DNA of 11,757 nucleotides from an uncultured Candidatus Saccharibacteria bacterium (GCA_946997535.1 CAMPVQ010000014.1:1-11757); one strand, 5' to 3'. Positions 1 to 6,920 are shown, counted from the first letter of the stretch. Notes: generated by a model from the sequence alone, not told the origin. A program made the numbers and translations.

Positions 1-1271
1 CAGAACCAGTCGTTTCAAACTTGGCAAACCAGATGCCGTTGAGCTCCTTGGTGCCAAAGGTAAACGCTGGATGAGTTGCCCAAGTACCCTGGTTGCTTGG
101 GCGGCCTTTGATGTAGTCGCGGTTGAGGCCGCAATCTTCGCGGTAGTCTTTACCCTGCTCTGGGCAGGTCGCCGGCACGCGCTTTGGTGTCGAAGTTTTT
201 TCAAAGCTAATTAGGAAGTTCTGGGCTGGAACTGGTTTATCTGTACCATCGCGTCGCATTACCTCGTAGGCATAACGTGGGATATAGACCCAGTAACCGA
301 GAATGTCGGCTTGCTCTACTACCCTAGTCTGATTTTTATATTTACTTGGGTCTTTCACAGTGACGGCGTTCGCCCACTGCTTATTATTATAGTTATACCA
401 GTTACCTTGGTTAGAGCTGTCTTCTGGCTTAGCAAGACTGGTCCACTGGGCATTGGTGGTGCTGCCGGTGTACTTAACCGGAATCATGTTTGGGTCGAGG
501 TCAACTTGACAGTCGTTCTTTGGGTCACCGGACTTACAGATAGTTGGGTCAACTACTGGCGGTTTTGGTGCTGGCTTGGCGGTCGCGGTATAGGTAATGG
601 CAGCGCTATAACTGCCACTGGCGAGTTTTGCTGGGTCGACGTTGGCGGCAAAAGTAACGGTTTTGGTACAACTCGCTGGATTGGTGCAACCGGCTGGCTT
701 GGCTTTGGTGACGTCGGCAATGACGGCGGGCGTAGATTGAGCGACTGGGACGGCGCTAAAGGTCGTGGCAGACTTACTTAGAGAATAGCCCCACTGGCTG
801 GCGTTAAGAGCAACCGGCGTGGAGCTTGGGGTGGCAGAGATTTTGTGTGTAGAGTCTTTACTATTTACAAGGTCAGCGGTATCGGCTTGCATCGTGAGAT
901 TAAAACCGTATGGTTTGCCGGTCTTAACTGTGACATTAGTGGTGGCTTTGTAGAGTGTGCCGGCCGGCTGAAGCGCGGCGTTCTGGTCAACCGCGATACT
1001 GACGGTATTGTCGTCGGTAGCGTGGGCTGGCACTGCTAGAATAAACGGCGCAACGGCGAGCGCAAGAGCACTGAACGCAACTCCGCGGGCGAGACCGCCC
1101 ACCAATAAATTCTTATAATTAGCTTGGCTATCGACTACCGGCGCAAAATTACGGCTGGATGTTGGCGCCAGAGTCGCCGGAGTGGCTATTTTACCCTCAC
1201 ACTTGACAATGTGGGGAAAATATCTTAAAAGTCTACCCCCCCCCGCAGCTGTTTAGTCTTAGTATACTCAT
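1..1271 (-). CDS. Secreted surface protein A, 3'-partial, reading frame broken by a G9 tract near the start
   Basis: The protein runs off the window edge, so its C-terminus is missing. The best start is the ATG at 1271-1269, behind GGAGGAC. That frame reads MSILRLNSCGGG and stops at TAG straight after nine Gs (1236-1244). The long frame is +1 relative to it, is open from 1252 to 1, and has no ATG, GTG or TTG between the tract and the signal peptide. It encodes a leader, a signal peptide (FSALALAVAPFILAVPAHA, cleavage near 1018) and a domain of about 150 residues ending in YSAAITYTATAKPAP. It then continues with WYNYNNKQWANAV, ILGYWVYIPRYAYEV and HPAFTFGTKELNGIWFAKFE. The last block matches, from memory, an uncharacterised family common in gut Firmicutes and Saccharibacteria. 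The N-terminal module is paralogous to those of the genes at 4336 and 11042. An exported surface role is inferred. A start at the GTG near 1104 would avoid the tract but would ignore the conserved coding upstream of it. Confidence 0.85.
1236..1244 (-). repeat. G9 homopolymer tract, candidate frame switch of protein A
   Basis: Nine consecutive Gs on the coding strand (nine Cs on the plus strand), nine codons after the ATG at 1271. With nine Gs the ATG frame ends at TAG directly after the tract. With eight (or eleven) Gs, or a +1 ribosomal shift, it joins the long downstream frame. The same length and arrangement recur in the paralog at 5468-5476. Confidence 0.8.
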
Positions 1272-1280
1272 ATTGTTTTT

Positions 1281-1287
1281 GTCCTCC
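1281..1287 (-). promoter_or_regulatory. Strong Shine-Dalgarno GGAGGAC that fixes the start of protein A
   Basis: GGAGGAC lies about 10 nt upstream of the ATG at 1271-1269 and is conserved in the paralog (5511-5517), together with the following AAAAACAAT. No comparable site precedes any possible start in the long frame. This site is the main reason for placing initiation upstream of the G tract. Confidence 0.75.
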
Positions 1288-1316
1288 GTTTTTACACCAA
1301 TTTTCTAGATACTTGC

Positions 1317-1345
1317 ATTATACCACAAGCGCAATGATTCACCAA
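1317..1345 (-). promoter_or_regulatory. Sigma70-type promoter of protein A
   Basis: The -35 is TTGGTG (1345-1340), the spacer is 17 nt, and the -10 is TATAAT (1322-1317) with an extended TGG before it. The -35 starts four bases past the recJ stop codon. It lies in a 46-bp block (1305-1350) repeated upstream of the paralog at 5563-5608 with only about two mismatches. The predicted leader is about 40 nt. Confidence 0.75.
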
Positions 1346-1348
1346 ATT

Positions 1349-3175
1349 TTAGTTCTTTTCTGGCGACGTGGCGGTGAGATTTACAAGGTAGCCCTCAACG
1401 TTCAAGCCGTGGTAGCGGCTGACAGTGAGCTGCGCCAAAGCGTCCACTGTCGCGCCGGGCAGTACCGTGAAGCGGTCGGCGACGTCGAACGCCACCACCT
1501 GAATGCTCCGCCCGCCAAGGTCGGTCAAAGTGTACCGCACATGCTGAGCATTGTCGCCCATCATGCGCCGCGCCGCCACCATAAAGCCCTTCAATAGAAA
1601 CACCGGTTTAGCATTGCCGGCGCCGCAAGGTTCGAGCTTGCCGAGCTCCTGCACCGTCTCCACGTCCACACCATCTAAGCTGGTAATTGTCAAATCAGGC
1701 TGGGTATAAAACAATGGCGTCTGGTCGGGCAAATTTAGTGAACGATAGTAATCTTGAATGGCCGCACACCAAGCCGCGAAGTGCTCGCGCCGCACTGTCA
1801 CACCACCGGCCGCGCGGTGGCCACCACCCTTCTCAAGGAGGGCGCGCGTCGCCGTGATGGCGTCGGCAATCGAAAAGTCACCGAAGCTCCGCCCCGAGGC
1901 CTTCAAGAACTCACCACCGTCGCTGAACACAAAAGTTGGCCGGCAGAACTTCTCCTCCACCTTGCTCGCCGCGATGCCAATCACGCCCTCGTGCCAGCCC
2001 GCGCCCGACACAATCGCCACCGGCTGTTCAAGGTCAACCTGCTGAATTGCCGCCGCATAAATCTCTTGTTGCAAACCCCGCCGCTGGTTGTTTAAGTCAT
2101 TTAATTGGTTTGCAAGCGCCAGCGCCCGTTGCGGGTCGTCGGTCGAAAGCAAATCCACCGCAAGCTGCCCGTGCGCCAGCCGCCCAGCCGCATTGAGGCG
2201 CGGCGCCAAAGTAAAGCCGATGGCGGTCGCATTCACCTCAGCTAGCTTGTAACCCGCCGCGGCAGCCAACGCCTTGATGCCCGGCCGGCGGGTGCGCTTG
2301 ATAACTTCAATTCCCCAGCGCACATAAGCGCGGTTCTCGTCCACTAGCGACACGATATCCGCTACTGTCGCCAGTGCTACCAAGTCCAATAGCCACTTCT
2401 CTTGGCCGTCGGGCAACTTATCCGGCAACTCGCGCTGCAACTGCTGCACCAGCTTAAACGCCACGCCACAACCACAGAGGTCAAGAAATGGATAGACCGG
2501 CACGCCAGCATAAGTCGGGTCGAAGTAATCGCTGGCCGCCGCTTCCGCTTCGCTGACGACAAAGTCGCCCGCGCCAGCAGTATCAGCCGTCCCAGCAGCC
2601 TTCAGCCGCTCCGCCACCGCCGGCTTCAGTAAATAATGTTCATCGTACCAATCAGGATGGTCGAACTGCAGCCGCTTCGGATCCACCACCGCCACGGCCG
2701 CCGGCAACTCCGCCCGCGGATTGTGGTGGTCAGTCACAATAACGTCCACGCCCAGCTCATTCGCCCGCGCCACCTCCGGCACCGATACGATGCCGTTGTC
2801 CACCGTGATAATCAGCTGCGTGCCCGCGTCATGCAAGTGCTCGATGGCTACCGCGTTCAAGCCGTACCCCTCGCGGAAGCGGTCGGGCGTGTAGCTGTTC
2901 ACCTTGGCGCCAAAGCGCGGCAATGCGTCCAGTAGTAGCGCCGTCGCCGTCACGCCGTCAACATCATAATCGCCGTAAATCGTGATTTGCTCGCCGCGGT
3001 CAATCGCCTGCCTAAGGCGCGCCGTCGCCTTGAGCATGTCCGGTAGTAACGCTGGGTCGTGCTTCGCCGCCACATAATTCGGGTCTAAAAAAGCCGCCTG
3101 CTGGGCGGGTGTCCGATAGCCCCGCTTGGTCAAAATTTGCTGCAGCAAGCTGCCGCTTGCCTCACTCGGGGTCAT
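1349..3175 (-). CDS. recJ: Single-stranded-DNA-specific exonuclease RecJ
   Basis: Predicted 5'-3' single-strand DNA exonuclease used in recombination, mismatch and base-excision repair. The 608-residue protein carries the DHH phosphoesterase motifs DYDVDG (69-74), DNG (126-128) and DHH (149-151), then NAAGRL (328-333). The DHHA1 part has GWHEGVIGIAASKV, ASGRSFGDFSI and GGGHRAAGG (450-458), followed by a C-terminal OB-like region with PCGAGN (516-521). All expected metal-binding Asp and His residues are present, so it should be active. Residues about 172-228 look like an extra segment between the DHH motif and LCGCGVAFKL; that is my reading against the family pattern from memory. The ATG overlaps the TGA of the upstream winged-helix gene (ATGA) and no strong Shine-Dalgarno precedes it, which suggests translational coupling. 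Confidence 0.96.
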   Translation of the reverse strand: MTPSEASGSLLQQILTKRGYRTPAQQAAFLDPNYVAAKHDPALLPDMLKATARLRQAIDRGEQITIYGDYDVDGVTATALLLDALPRFGAKVNSYTPDRFREGYGLNAVAIEHLHDAGTQLIITVDNGIVSVPEVARANELGVDVIVTDHHNPRAELPAAVAVVDPKRLQFDHPDWYDEHYLLKPAVAERLKAAGTADTAGAGDFVVSEAEAAASDYFDPTYAGVPVYPFLDLCGCGVAFKLVQQLQRELPDKLPDGQEKWLLDLVALATVADIVSLVDENRAYVRWGIEVIKRTRRPGIKALAAAAGYKLAEVNATAIGFTLAPRLNAAGRLAHGQLAVDLLSTDDPQRALALANQLNDLNNQRRGLQQEIYAAAIQQVDLEQPVAIVSGAGWHEGVIGIAASKVEEKFCRPTFVFSDGGEFLKASGRSFGDFSIADAITATRALLEKGGGHRAAGGVTVRREHFAAWCAAIQDYYRSLNLPDQTPLFYTQPDLTITSLDGVDVETVQELGKLEPCGAGNAKPVFLLKGFMVAARRMMGDNAQHVRYTLTDLGGRSIQVVAFDVADRFTVLPGATVDALAQLTVSRYHGLNVEGYLVNLTATSPEKN

Positions 3176-3462
3176 TGATGCAGATTGCGCGCCTTTGTCG
3201 CCTGCTGAGATTTGATGACGATGGCCTGCAACTCCTTAAAGATTGGGAAGTCTTTATTGGTTGAATAGACTTTGGTGTTGCCGCGCCGTTCAGCCTTCAA
3301 AAAGTTCGCCTTCTCCAGCCGCCTCAGCTCGCGCTGAATATTGCCAGGGTCCTCTTTAATCAGCTTGGCCAGGCCGCGCACGTGCGTCTTAAAATCTGGG
3401 TACTTTGCGTAGACTACAATAATCTTGCGCCGTACGCGTGATGTAATAAAGACGTCAAGCAT
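3172..3462 (-). CDS. Small winged helix-turn-helix (ArsR-like) DNA-binding protein
   Basis: A 96-residue protein with an ArsR-like winged-helix fold. A helical N-terminus (SRVRRKIIVVYAKYPD) precedes the HTH at about residues 27-56, with the recognition-helix sequence NIQRELRRLEKANFL. A basic wing (ERRGNTKVYSTNK, about 58-70) and a C-terminal helix follow. No metal-binding cysteines are present, so it does not look like a classical metal sensor. The start is well supported by AGAGGAGG a few bases before the ATG. Its stop overlaps the recJ start by four bases, so the two proteins are probably made from one mRNA. A GTGGCT-T-AGCCAC palindrome in its leader is a candidate autoregulatory operator. 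The regulated targets cannot be read from sequence. Confidence 0.88.
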   Translation of the reverse strand: MLDVFITSRVRRKIIVVYAKYPDFKTHVRGLAKLIKEDPGNIQRELRRLEKANFLKAERRGNTKVYSTNKDFPIFKELQAIVIKSQQATKARNLHQ

Positions 3463-3480
3463 TTTCCTCCTCTTTCTTCA

Positions 3481-3493
3481 GTGGCTTAGCCAC
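3481..3493. promoter_or_regulatory. Palindrome GTGGCT-T-AGCCAC, candidate operator
   Basis: A perfect inverted repeat with 6-bp arms around one base. It lies between the predicted -10 (3510-3505) and the Shine-Dalgarno of the winged-helix gene, just downstream of the expected transcription start. The position suits repression by a dimeric winged-helix protein, most simply the one it precedes. It lacks a T run, so it is not a good terminator. Confidence 0.5.
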
Positions 3494-3504
3494 GTGTTGT
3501 AATT

Positions 3505-3533
3505 ATGATACCACAACTTTTTATTCCATGCAA
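3505..3533 (-). promoter_or_regulatory. Promoter of the winged-helix/recJ operon
   Basis: TTGCAT (3533-3528), a 17-nt spacer and TATCAT (3510-3505), with TGG giving an extended -10. It lies in the gap between the phosphoribosyltransferase stop and the winged-helix start. Confidence 0.65.
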
Positions 3534-3548
3534 CAGGCTTGTGCTTAG

Positions 3549-4202
3549 CTACTTCCAGTGGAGCATGCTATCGCGTATCATCGCCTGCTGCATTTGCTGG
3601 GACGGCTCGTCCGCTACGTCATAATAATGCTGCGTGTCCATCATGTGCGGCTTGACGCTTAAGATGTGCAGCTCGTCAAAAATCACATGCGCAGCGTCGA
3701 GCGCGTCAACCGAAATGAGCGGCGTCGCTAAAACCAGCCGCTTGATGCGCGCCGGCTTCAGCCAAACCCGCACTGCGTCCATCGCCGTGTCGGTATGAAT
3801 GCCGTCGTCGGTCACGATGACATTGTAGTCACGGAAAATCTCCGGCGTGATGTCGCTAAGACCCGCCATCTGGTTAATTTTTGACATCTGTTCGCGCAAC
3901 TGGATGTCAAGAATGCCAGAGTACTCCTTCATATAGTACTCCTGCGTGCCAGCCGAAATGTGCGGGTTGATAGCCACCACGCCGCCCGGCAGCACTGTGC
4001 AATAGTCGATGGATTCATCCTCAATCACCACTTCGCCCATCGCCAACCGGTGCAAAGCCGCGTGCAAGTAAATGGCTATCTGGTAGCCCACCGCCACACC
4101 GCCATCCGACAGCGCCAACACCGCCGTGTTTTCGTAGCGATACTTGCTAATCAAATCCGCCGCCAGCTGTGCCCCCGCCGTCGCCCGAGACTCAAAATAC
4201 AT
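3549..4202 (-). CDS. Phosphoribosyltransferase-fold protein with altered PRPP loop
   Basis: A 217-residue protein resembling type I phosphoribosyltransferases of the predicted, substrate-unknown class. It opens with FESRATAGAQLAADL, close to the F-x-R-x-x-A-G-x-x-L-A start of that group, and continues with LALSDGGVAVGYQIA (about 29-43) where the family usually has PRGG. The PRPP loop is NVIVTDDGIHTDTAM (127-141). The two acidic residues are kept, but the usual T-G-A-T reads T-D-T-A, so a loop Gly is replaced by Asp. A conserved-looking C-terminal HYYDVADEPSQQM follows. Catalysis is uncertain; it may bind a nucleotide or act as a regulator. The gene appears monocistronic, and its ATG sits only seven bases after a -10 element, so the mRNA is probably leaderless. 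Confidence 0.8.
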   Translation of the reverse strand: MYFESRATAGAQLAADLISKYRYENTAVLALSDGGVAVGYQIAIYLHAALHRLAMGEVVIEDESIDYCTVLPGGVVAINPHISAGTQEYYMKEYSGILDIQLREQMSKINQMAGLSDITPEIFRDYNVIVTDDGIHTDTAMDAVRVWLKPARIKRLVLATPLISVDALDAAHVIFDELHILSVKPHMMDTQHYYDVADEPSQQMQQAMIRDSMLHWK

Positions 4203-4335
4203 AGTTTTATTATATCATAGCGTAAGCGGGATGGGGAAAGCTTGGTATTAATTCAATATGTTTAGGATTTAGACACATTGCAAGCGTTGTATTAAACTAT
4301 TCTAAACTGAATATCAATTACGCCGCCCAAACCCG
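4203..4335. other. AT-rich intergenic region after protein B
   Basis: This 133-bp spacer separates the stop of secreted protein B from the phosphoribosyltransferase start. Apart from the extended -10 at its left edge I see no ORF and no convincing terminator. Confidence 0.5.
4209..4217 (-). promoter_or_regulatory. Extended -10 promoter giving a leaderless mRNA
   Basis: TGATATAAT (4217-4209) is a perfect TATAAT with an extended TGn. The ATG at 4202-4200 begins six bases after the hexamer, where transcription should start. I see no good -35 at 17 nt and no Shine-Dalgarno between hexamer and ATG. Confidence 0.6.
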
Positions 4336-5503
4336 TCAAGGATGAAAATTCTGATCAAGCGGGTCATCTATGTGAATCGGATCAAGGGTGTACCCGCCGC
4401 CACCGTAATCACTACCGCCGCCAGAACTTGAGCCAGAGCTTGAGTCCGAACCAGAGCCGGGGGTTGGATAAGACGGGTGATATGTTGAACAATACGGATA
4501 TGTTGGACAATAGCCACTCATGTCGCCAGCATGATCCTTACAGTATGATATCTTAAGATACTCGTAGGAATGATATCTATTATGACATATCTTATCCCAA
4601 TCAGGTTGATATCCACTCATATCACCGTCATGAGATTTACAGTACGATTCTTTATCAGAATCATCAGAGTAATCTTCATGGCATTCCTTATTCCAATAGT
4701 CGCTCATATCACCATAGTGCTCTTTACAATACCACCTCTTCTGATAAGACAATTCATCACCACCAGGGTATTTGTCATAACACACAGACCACCAATAATC
4801 ATAGCTCGACCCGCCGGAGCTCGTTCCACTAGAACTTGACCCGCCACTTGAAGGCGTAGACGGCTGGACTGGCGCTGGCTTGCTGGTAGCGGTATAAGTT
4901 AGGCTGGTGCTATAACTACCAGTTGGTAAGTGCTTAGGGTCAATATTAGCGCCAAAAGTGAGATAGAGTGTACAGTCATCGGCGCTAGTACAGCTGCCCT
5001 TGTTGTCACTAGTAATATCCGCTAGCGACGCAGAAGAAACAGAACTAAACGTAGTAGCATTCTTACCCATACCATAGCCCCACTGGTTAGCAGCAAGTTT
5101 TTGATTAGTACCAGAGACAGAGTCTATTTTATAGGTGGAATCCTTACTATTCACCAGATTTGGCTGACTAGCATTCATACTGAGCGTGAAGCCATAAGCA
5201 TTACTGTTGTGTACGTGAAGACTACTAGTATGCTCATACAGGTCACCACTGCGCTGCAGAGTAACTGCAGCGGCGTCGAGGTCAATTGAAATGCTATCGG
5301 CATGAGCTGGCGTGGCGAAAACCAACGGCGCGATAGCCAACGCTAACAAGCTGAATAATGTAGTGGGCGCCGCAAAAACGGGACGACTGAAGCTTAGCGC
5401 CACATGTGCTGGAATAGCTATTTTATCCCTACACTTAGTAGCGTGAGGCAAAAGTCTTAAAAATTTACCCCCCCCCGCAGCTGTTTGGTCGTAATTTACT
5501 CAT
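4336..5503 (-). CDS. Secreted surface protein B with Cys-rich tandem repeats, frame broken by a G9 tract
   Basis: The long frame (4336-5451) can begin at a TTG and gives 371 residues, but nothing before that TTG resembles a ribosome site. The better start is the ATG at 5503-5501 behind GGAGGAC. That frame reads MSKLRPNSCGGG and hits TAA right after nine Gs (5468-5476). With eight Gs or a +1 shift the product would be 388 residues. Numbering from the TTG: a signal peptide ends at AHA (49-51), and a module at about 52-194 shares LVNSKDST, QWGY, ATTFS and YTATSKPAP with the paralogs. A Ser/Gly linker, three Cys repeats with CKxHxGDMSxY (about 219-313), a second Ser/Gly linker and an acidic tail follow. 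No sortase motif or membrane anchor is visible. An extracellular, disulfide-bonded role is inferred. Confidence 0.88.
4513..4800 (-). repeat. Three tandem Cys-rich coding repeats in protein B
   Basis: Units of 29 and 33 residues follow the plan W-x(2-3)-C-x(n)-Y-C-K-x-H-x-GDMS-(D/G)-Y. A shorter degenerate fourth copy (YCPTYPYC) lies downstream. Each full unit has two Cys, so one disulfide per unit is plausible. The stretch is more AT-rich than the rest of the gene. Confidence 0.85.
5468..5476 (-). repeat. G9 homopolymer tract, candidate frame switch of protein B
   Basis: Nine Gs on the coding strand directly followed by TAA in the ATG frame. The equivalent tract in the paralog at 1236-1244 has the same length and is followed by TAG. 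Confidence 0.8.
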
Positions 5504-5510
5504 TGTTTTT

Positions 5511-5517
5511 GTCCTCC
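5511..5517 (-). promoter_or_regulatory. Strong Shine-Dalgarno GGAGGAC that fixes the start of protein B
   Basis: GGAGGAC ends seven bases before the ATG at 5503-5501. A seven-codon reading frame (MEDKNNE) runs through the site and stops at a TAA overlapping the second codon of protein B. It may be chance or a coupling leader. Confidence 0.75.
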
Positions 5518-5574
5518 ATTTTTTGGTTATTGTCCTCTTTAGGTTTATCTCTGCCACCACGGCTAGATACTTGC

Positions 5575-5603
5575 ATTATAGCACAAGCGCAATAATTCAC
5601 CAA
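5575..5603 (-). promoter_or_regulatory. Sigma70-type promoter of protein B
   Basis: TTGGTG (5603-5598), a 17-nt spacer and TATAAT (5580-5575) with extended TGC. It is nearly identical to the promoter of protein A. The leader, about 65 nt, is longer than that of A because of an insertion containing a second GAGGACAA-like element. Confidence 0.75.
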
Positions 5604-5698
5604 ATTTTCCGCGTGCAAAGCCGCGGGGCTGGCCTGCGCCGCTGGTGACGGCTTAAGAATAGCGCCCCGCACCGCCGCCTCTGTCGCCACCTTCAACC

Positions 5699-5727
5699 TT
5701 GCACGATTCACAATAGCGCGATAAGAT
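5699..5727 (+). promoter_or_regulatory. Promoter of the DUF805-like gene at 5753
   Basis: TTGCAC, a 17-nt spacer and TAAGAT. The sequence TAAGATATA followed by R-GTAA also occurs at the promoter of the next gene (6944). It diverges from the protein B promoter about 100 bp away. Confidence 0.6.
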
Positions 5728-5752
5728 ATAAGTAATTAATCAAAGGACAAAC

Positions 5753-6913
5753 ATGCAAAACAATTCAGATTTTAATCCATCTCAAAGTCAACCACTAACC
5801 GCCGCCCAGCCAACTGCGCCAACAGCTACTTCCACCCAGCCACAACAGCCAACTACGTCGGCTTCATTGTTTAATCCAACCGCGCCTCAGCCAAGCATGC
5901 CAGTATCTCAGTTTGACCCAATCACAGCTCAGCCAACTACTCAGTCCACGCAGTCATCGCCAATACAACAACGCGCCTTCCAACCAGCTCAACCTCTGTC
6001 AACGCAGTTTCAGCCGACCGCGCCTCAAAGCCAAAGCTTCAGCACTGCTCAGTCGATTCAAACGGCCCAACCTAGCCCAGTCGTTCCAGCAAGCACTGGC
6101 GTGGCGACGGCACAGCTCAACCAAGCCACTCAATTTAACCCAATTAGCTCAGTTGTTCCAACCACAGCAGAAACCACCTTTGCTCAGCCGACTACGGCAG
6201 CCTCGCCGTTTAGACCAATCGCAGCTCAGCCGACCGTGCCACTAGCTACCTCTTTTCAGCCAACTACTTCAACGCAGCCAACCACCTCAGCCACCAGCGG
6301 CTACACTGGCGCTGGCTTTGCCGCCATCGACCCATCAGTTCTGACTCACAAGACGCCCGCCGACAACTCCAACAACACTAATACCACCAGCACCAGCGCC
6401 TTCAACCAGCTCACCACGCAAGCCGGCAACATCATCGCCGACCGGCCGACTCTGCCAAGCCAGCAATTCGGCGTCAGCCAAGTCCCTCAGTCTCGGCTGC
6501 CTCACTACGTTACCGCTGTCGCCACGCCGCCAAATTCATTCAAAAACATCCTTTGTGAAGCCCTAATTCCCGTATCCACCAGCGGTTATTGCACCAGCCG
6601 CCTTACCTACATCCTCGCCGCAACCGTTCAGGTAGTAGTGATAATACTTCTAATAATTCTCTGTATCATCCTAGCAATATCCGGCATGGGCCTCCTCGAC
6701 CTCCTCGTATTTCCGTTCACCGTCATTTACCCACTAGTGTCACTCTTTATGCTCATGCGTCGCCGCCTCTGCGATGCCGGCAAACCGACTTGGCTGCGCT
6801 TCTTAGTCTTTACTCCCGCTGCGCCGGTTGTTTGCTTTATCGCCAACTTTGCGCCAAGCATTCAATGGCAAGACAACGTCCCGCGCTACCTCTCATTCTT
6901 CAGCAAAAAGTAG
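5753..6913 (+). CDS. DUF805-like membrane protein with long Gln/Pro/Thr-rich N-terminus
   Basis: A 386-residue protein in two parts. Residues 1 to about 245 are low complexity, rich in Gln, Pro, Thr, Ala and Ser. A motif F-(N/D/Q/R)-P recurs about every 20 residues (LFNPTAPQP, QFDPITAQP, AFQPAQP, PFRPIAAQP), with no signal peptide ahead of it. Residues about 260-386 resemble DUF805 (YhaH-like). They contain TSRLTYI, a hydrophobic stretch at about 285-333 that could span twice, RRRLCDAGKPTWLRF (336-350), another hydrophobic stretch and the tail VPRYLSF. DUF805 has no established biochemical function. AAAGGA precedes the ATG by about eight bases. Two more DUF805-like genes follow on the same strand with the same Cys- and RRLxD-type motifs, so this looks like a local expansion. 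The disordered part is probably cytoplasmic because no export signal precedes it. Confidence 0.85.
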   Translation: MQNNSDFNPSQSQPLTAAQPTAPTATSTQPQQPTTSASLFNPTAPQPSMPVSQFDPITAQPTTQSTQSSPIQQRAFQPAQPLSTQFQPTAPQSQSFSTAQSIQTAQPSPVVPASTGVATAQLNQATQFNPISSVVPTTAETTFAQPTTAASPFRPIAAQPTVPLATSFQPTTSTQPTTSATSGYTGAGFAAIDPSVLTHKTPADNSNNTNTTSTSAFNQLTTQAGNIIADRPTLPSQQFGVSQVPQSRLPHYVTAVATPPNSFKNILCEALIPVSTSGYCTSRLTYILAATVQVVVIILLIILCIILAISGMGLLDLLVFPFTVIYPLVSLFMLMRRRLCDAGKPTWLRFLVFTPAAPVVCFIANFAPSIQWQDNVPRYLSFFSKK

Positions 6914-6920
6914 CTCCCGT

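Noticed and set aside
311..1039. Plus-strand open frames of 156 and 64 codons
   Set aside because: They are antisense to protein A, whose minus-strand frame is open across the whole region and matches its paralogs.
1754..2935. Several plus-strand frames and a 61-codon minus-strand frame within recJ
   Set aside because: Out-of-frame shadows of a GC-rich gene with complete RecJ motifs; none has a ribosome site or recognisable sequence.
4336..5451. Simple TTG start for protein B
   Set aside because: No Shine-Dalgarno precedes the TTG, paralog A has no start codon at the matching position, and coding constraint continues upstream. It cannot be fully excluded.
5496..5711. A 71-codon minus-strand frame ending MEDKNNE upstream of protein B
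   Set aside because: It runs across the predicted promoter of protein B, starts without a Shine-Dalgarno and resembles nothing. Only its last seven codons could matter, as a leader overlapping the start of protein B.
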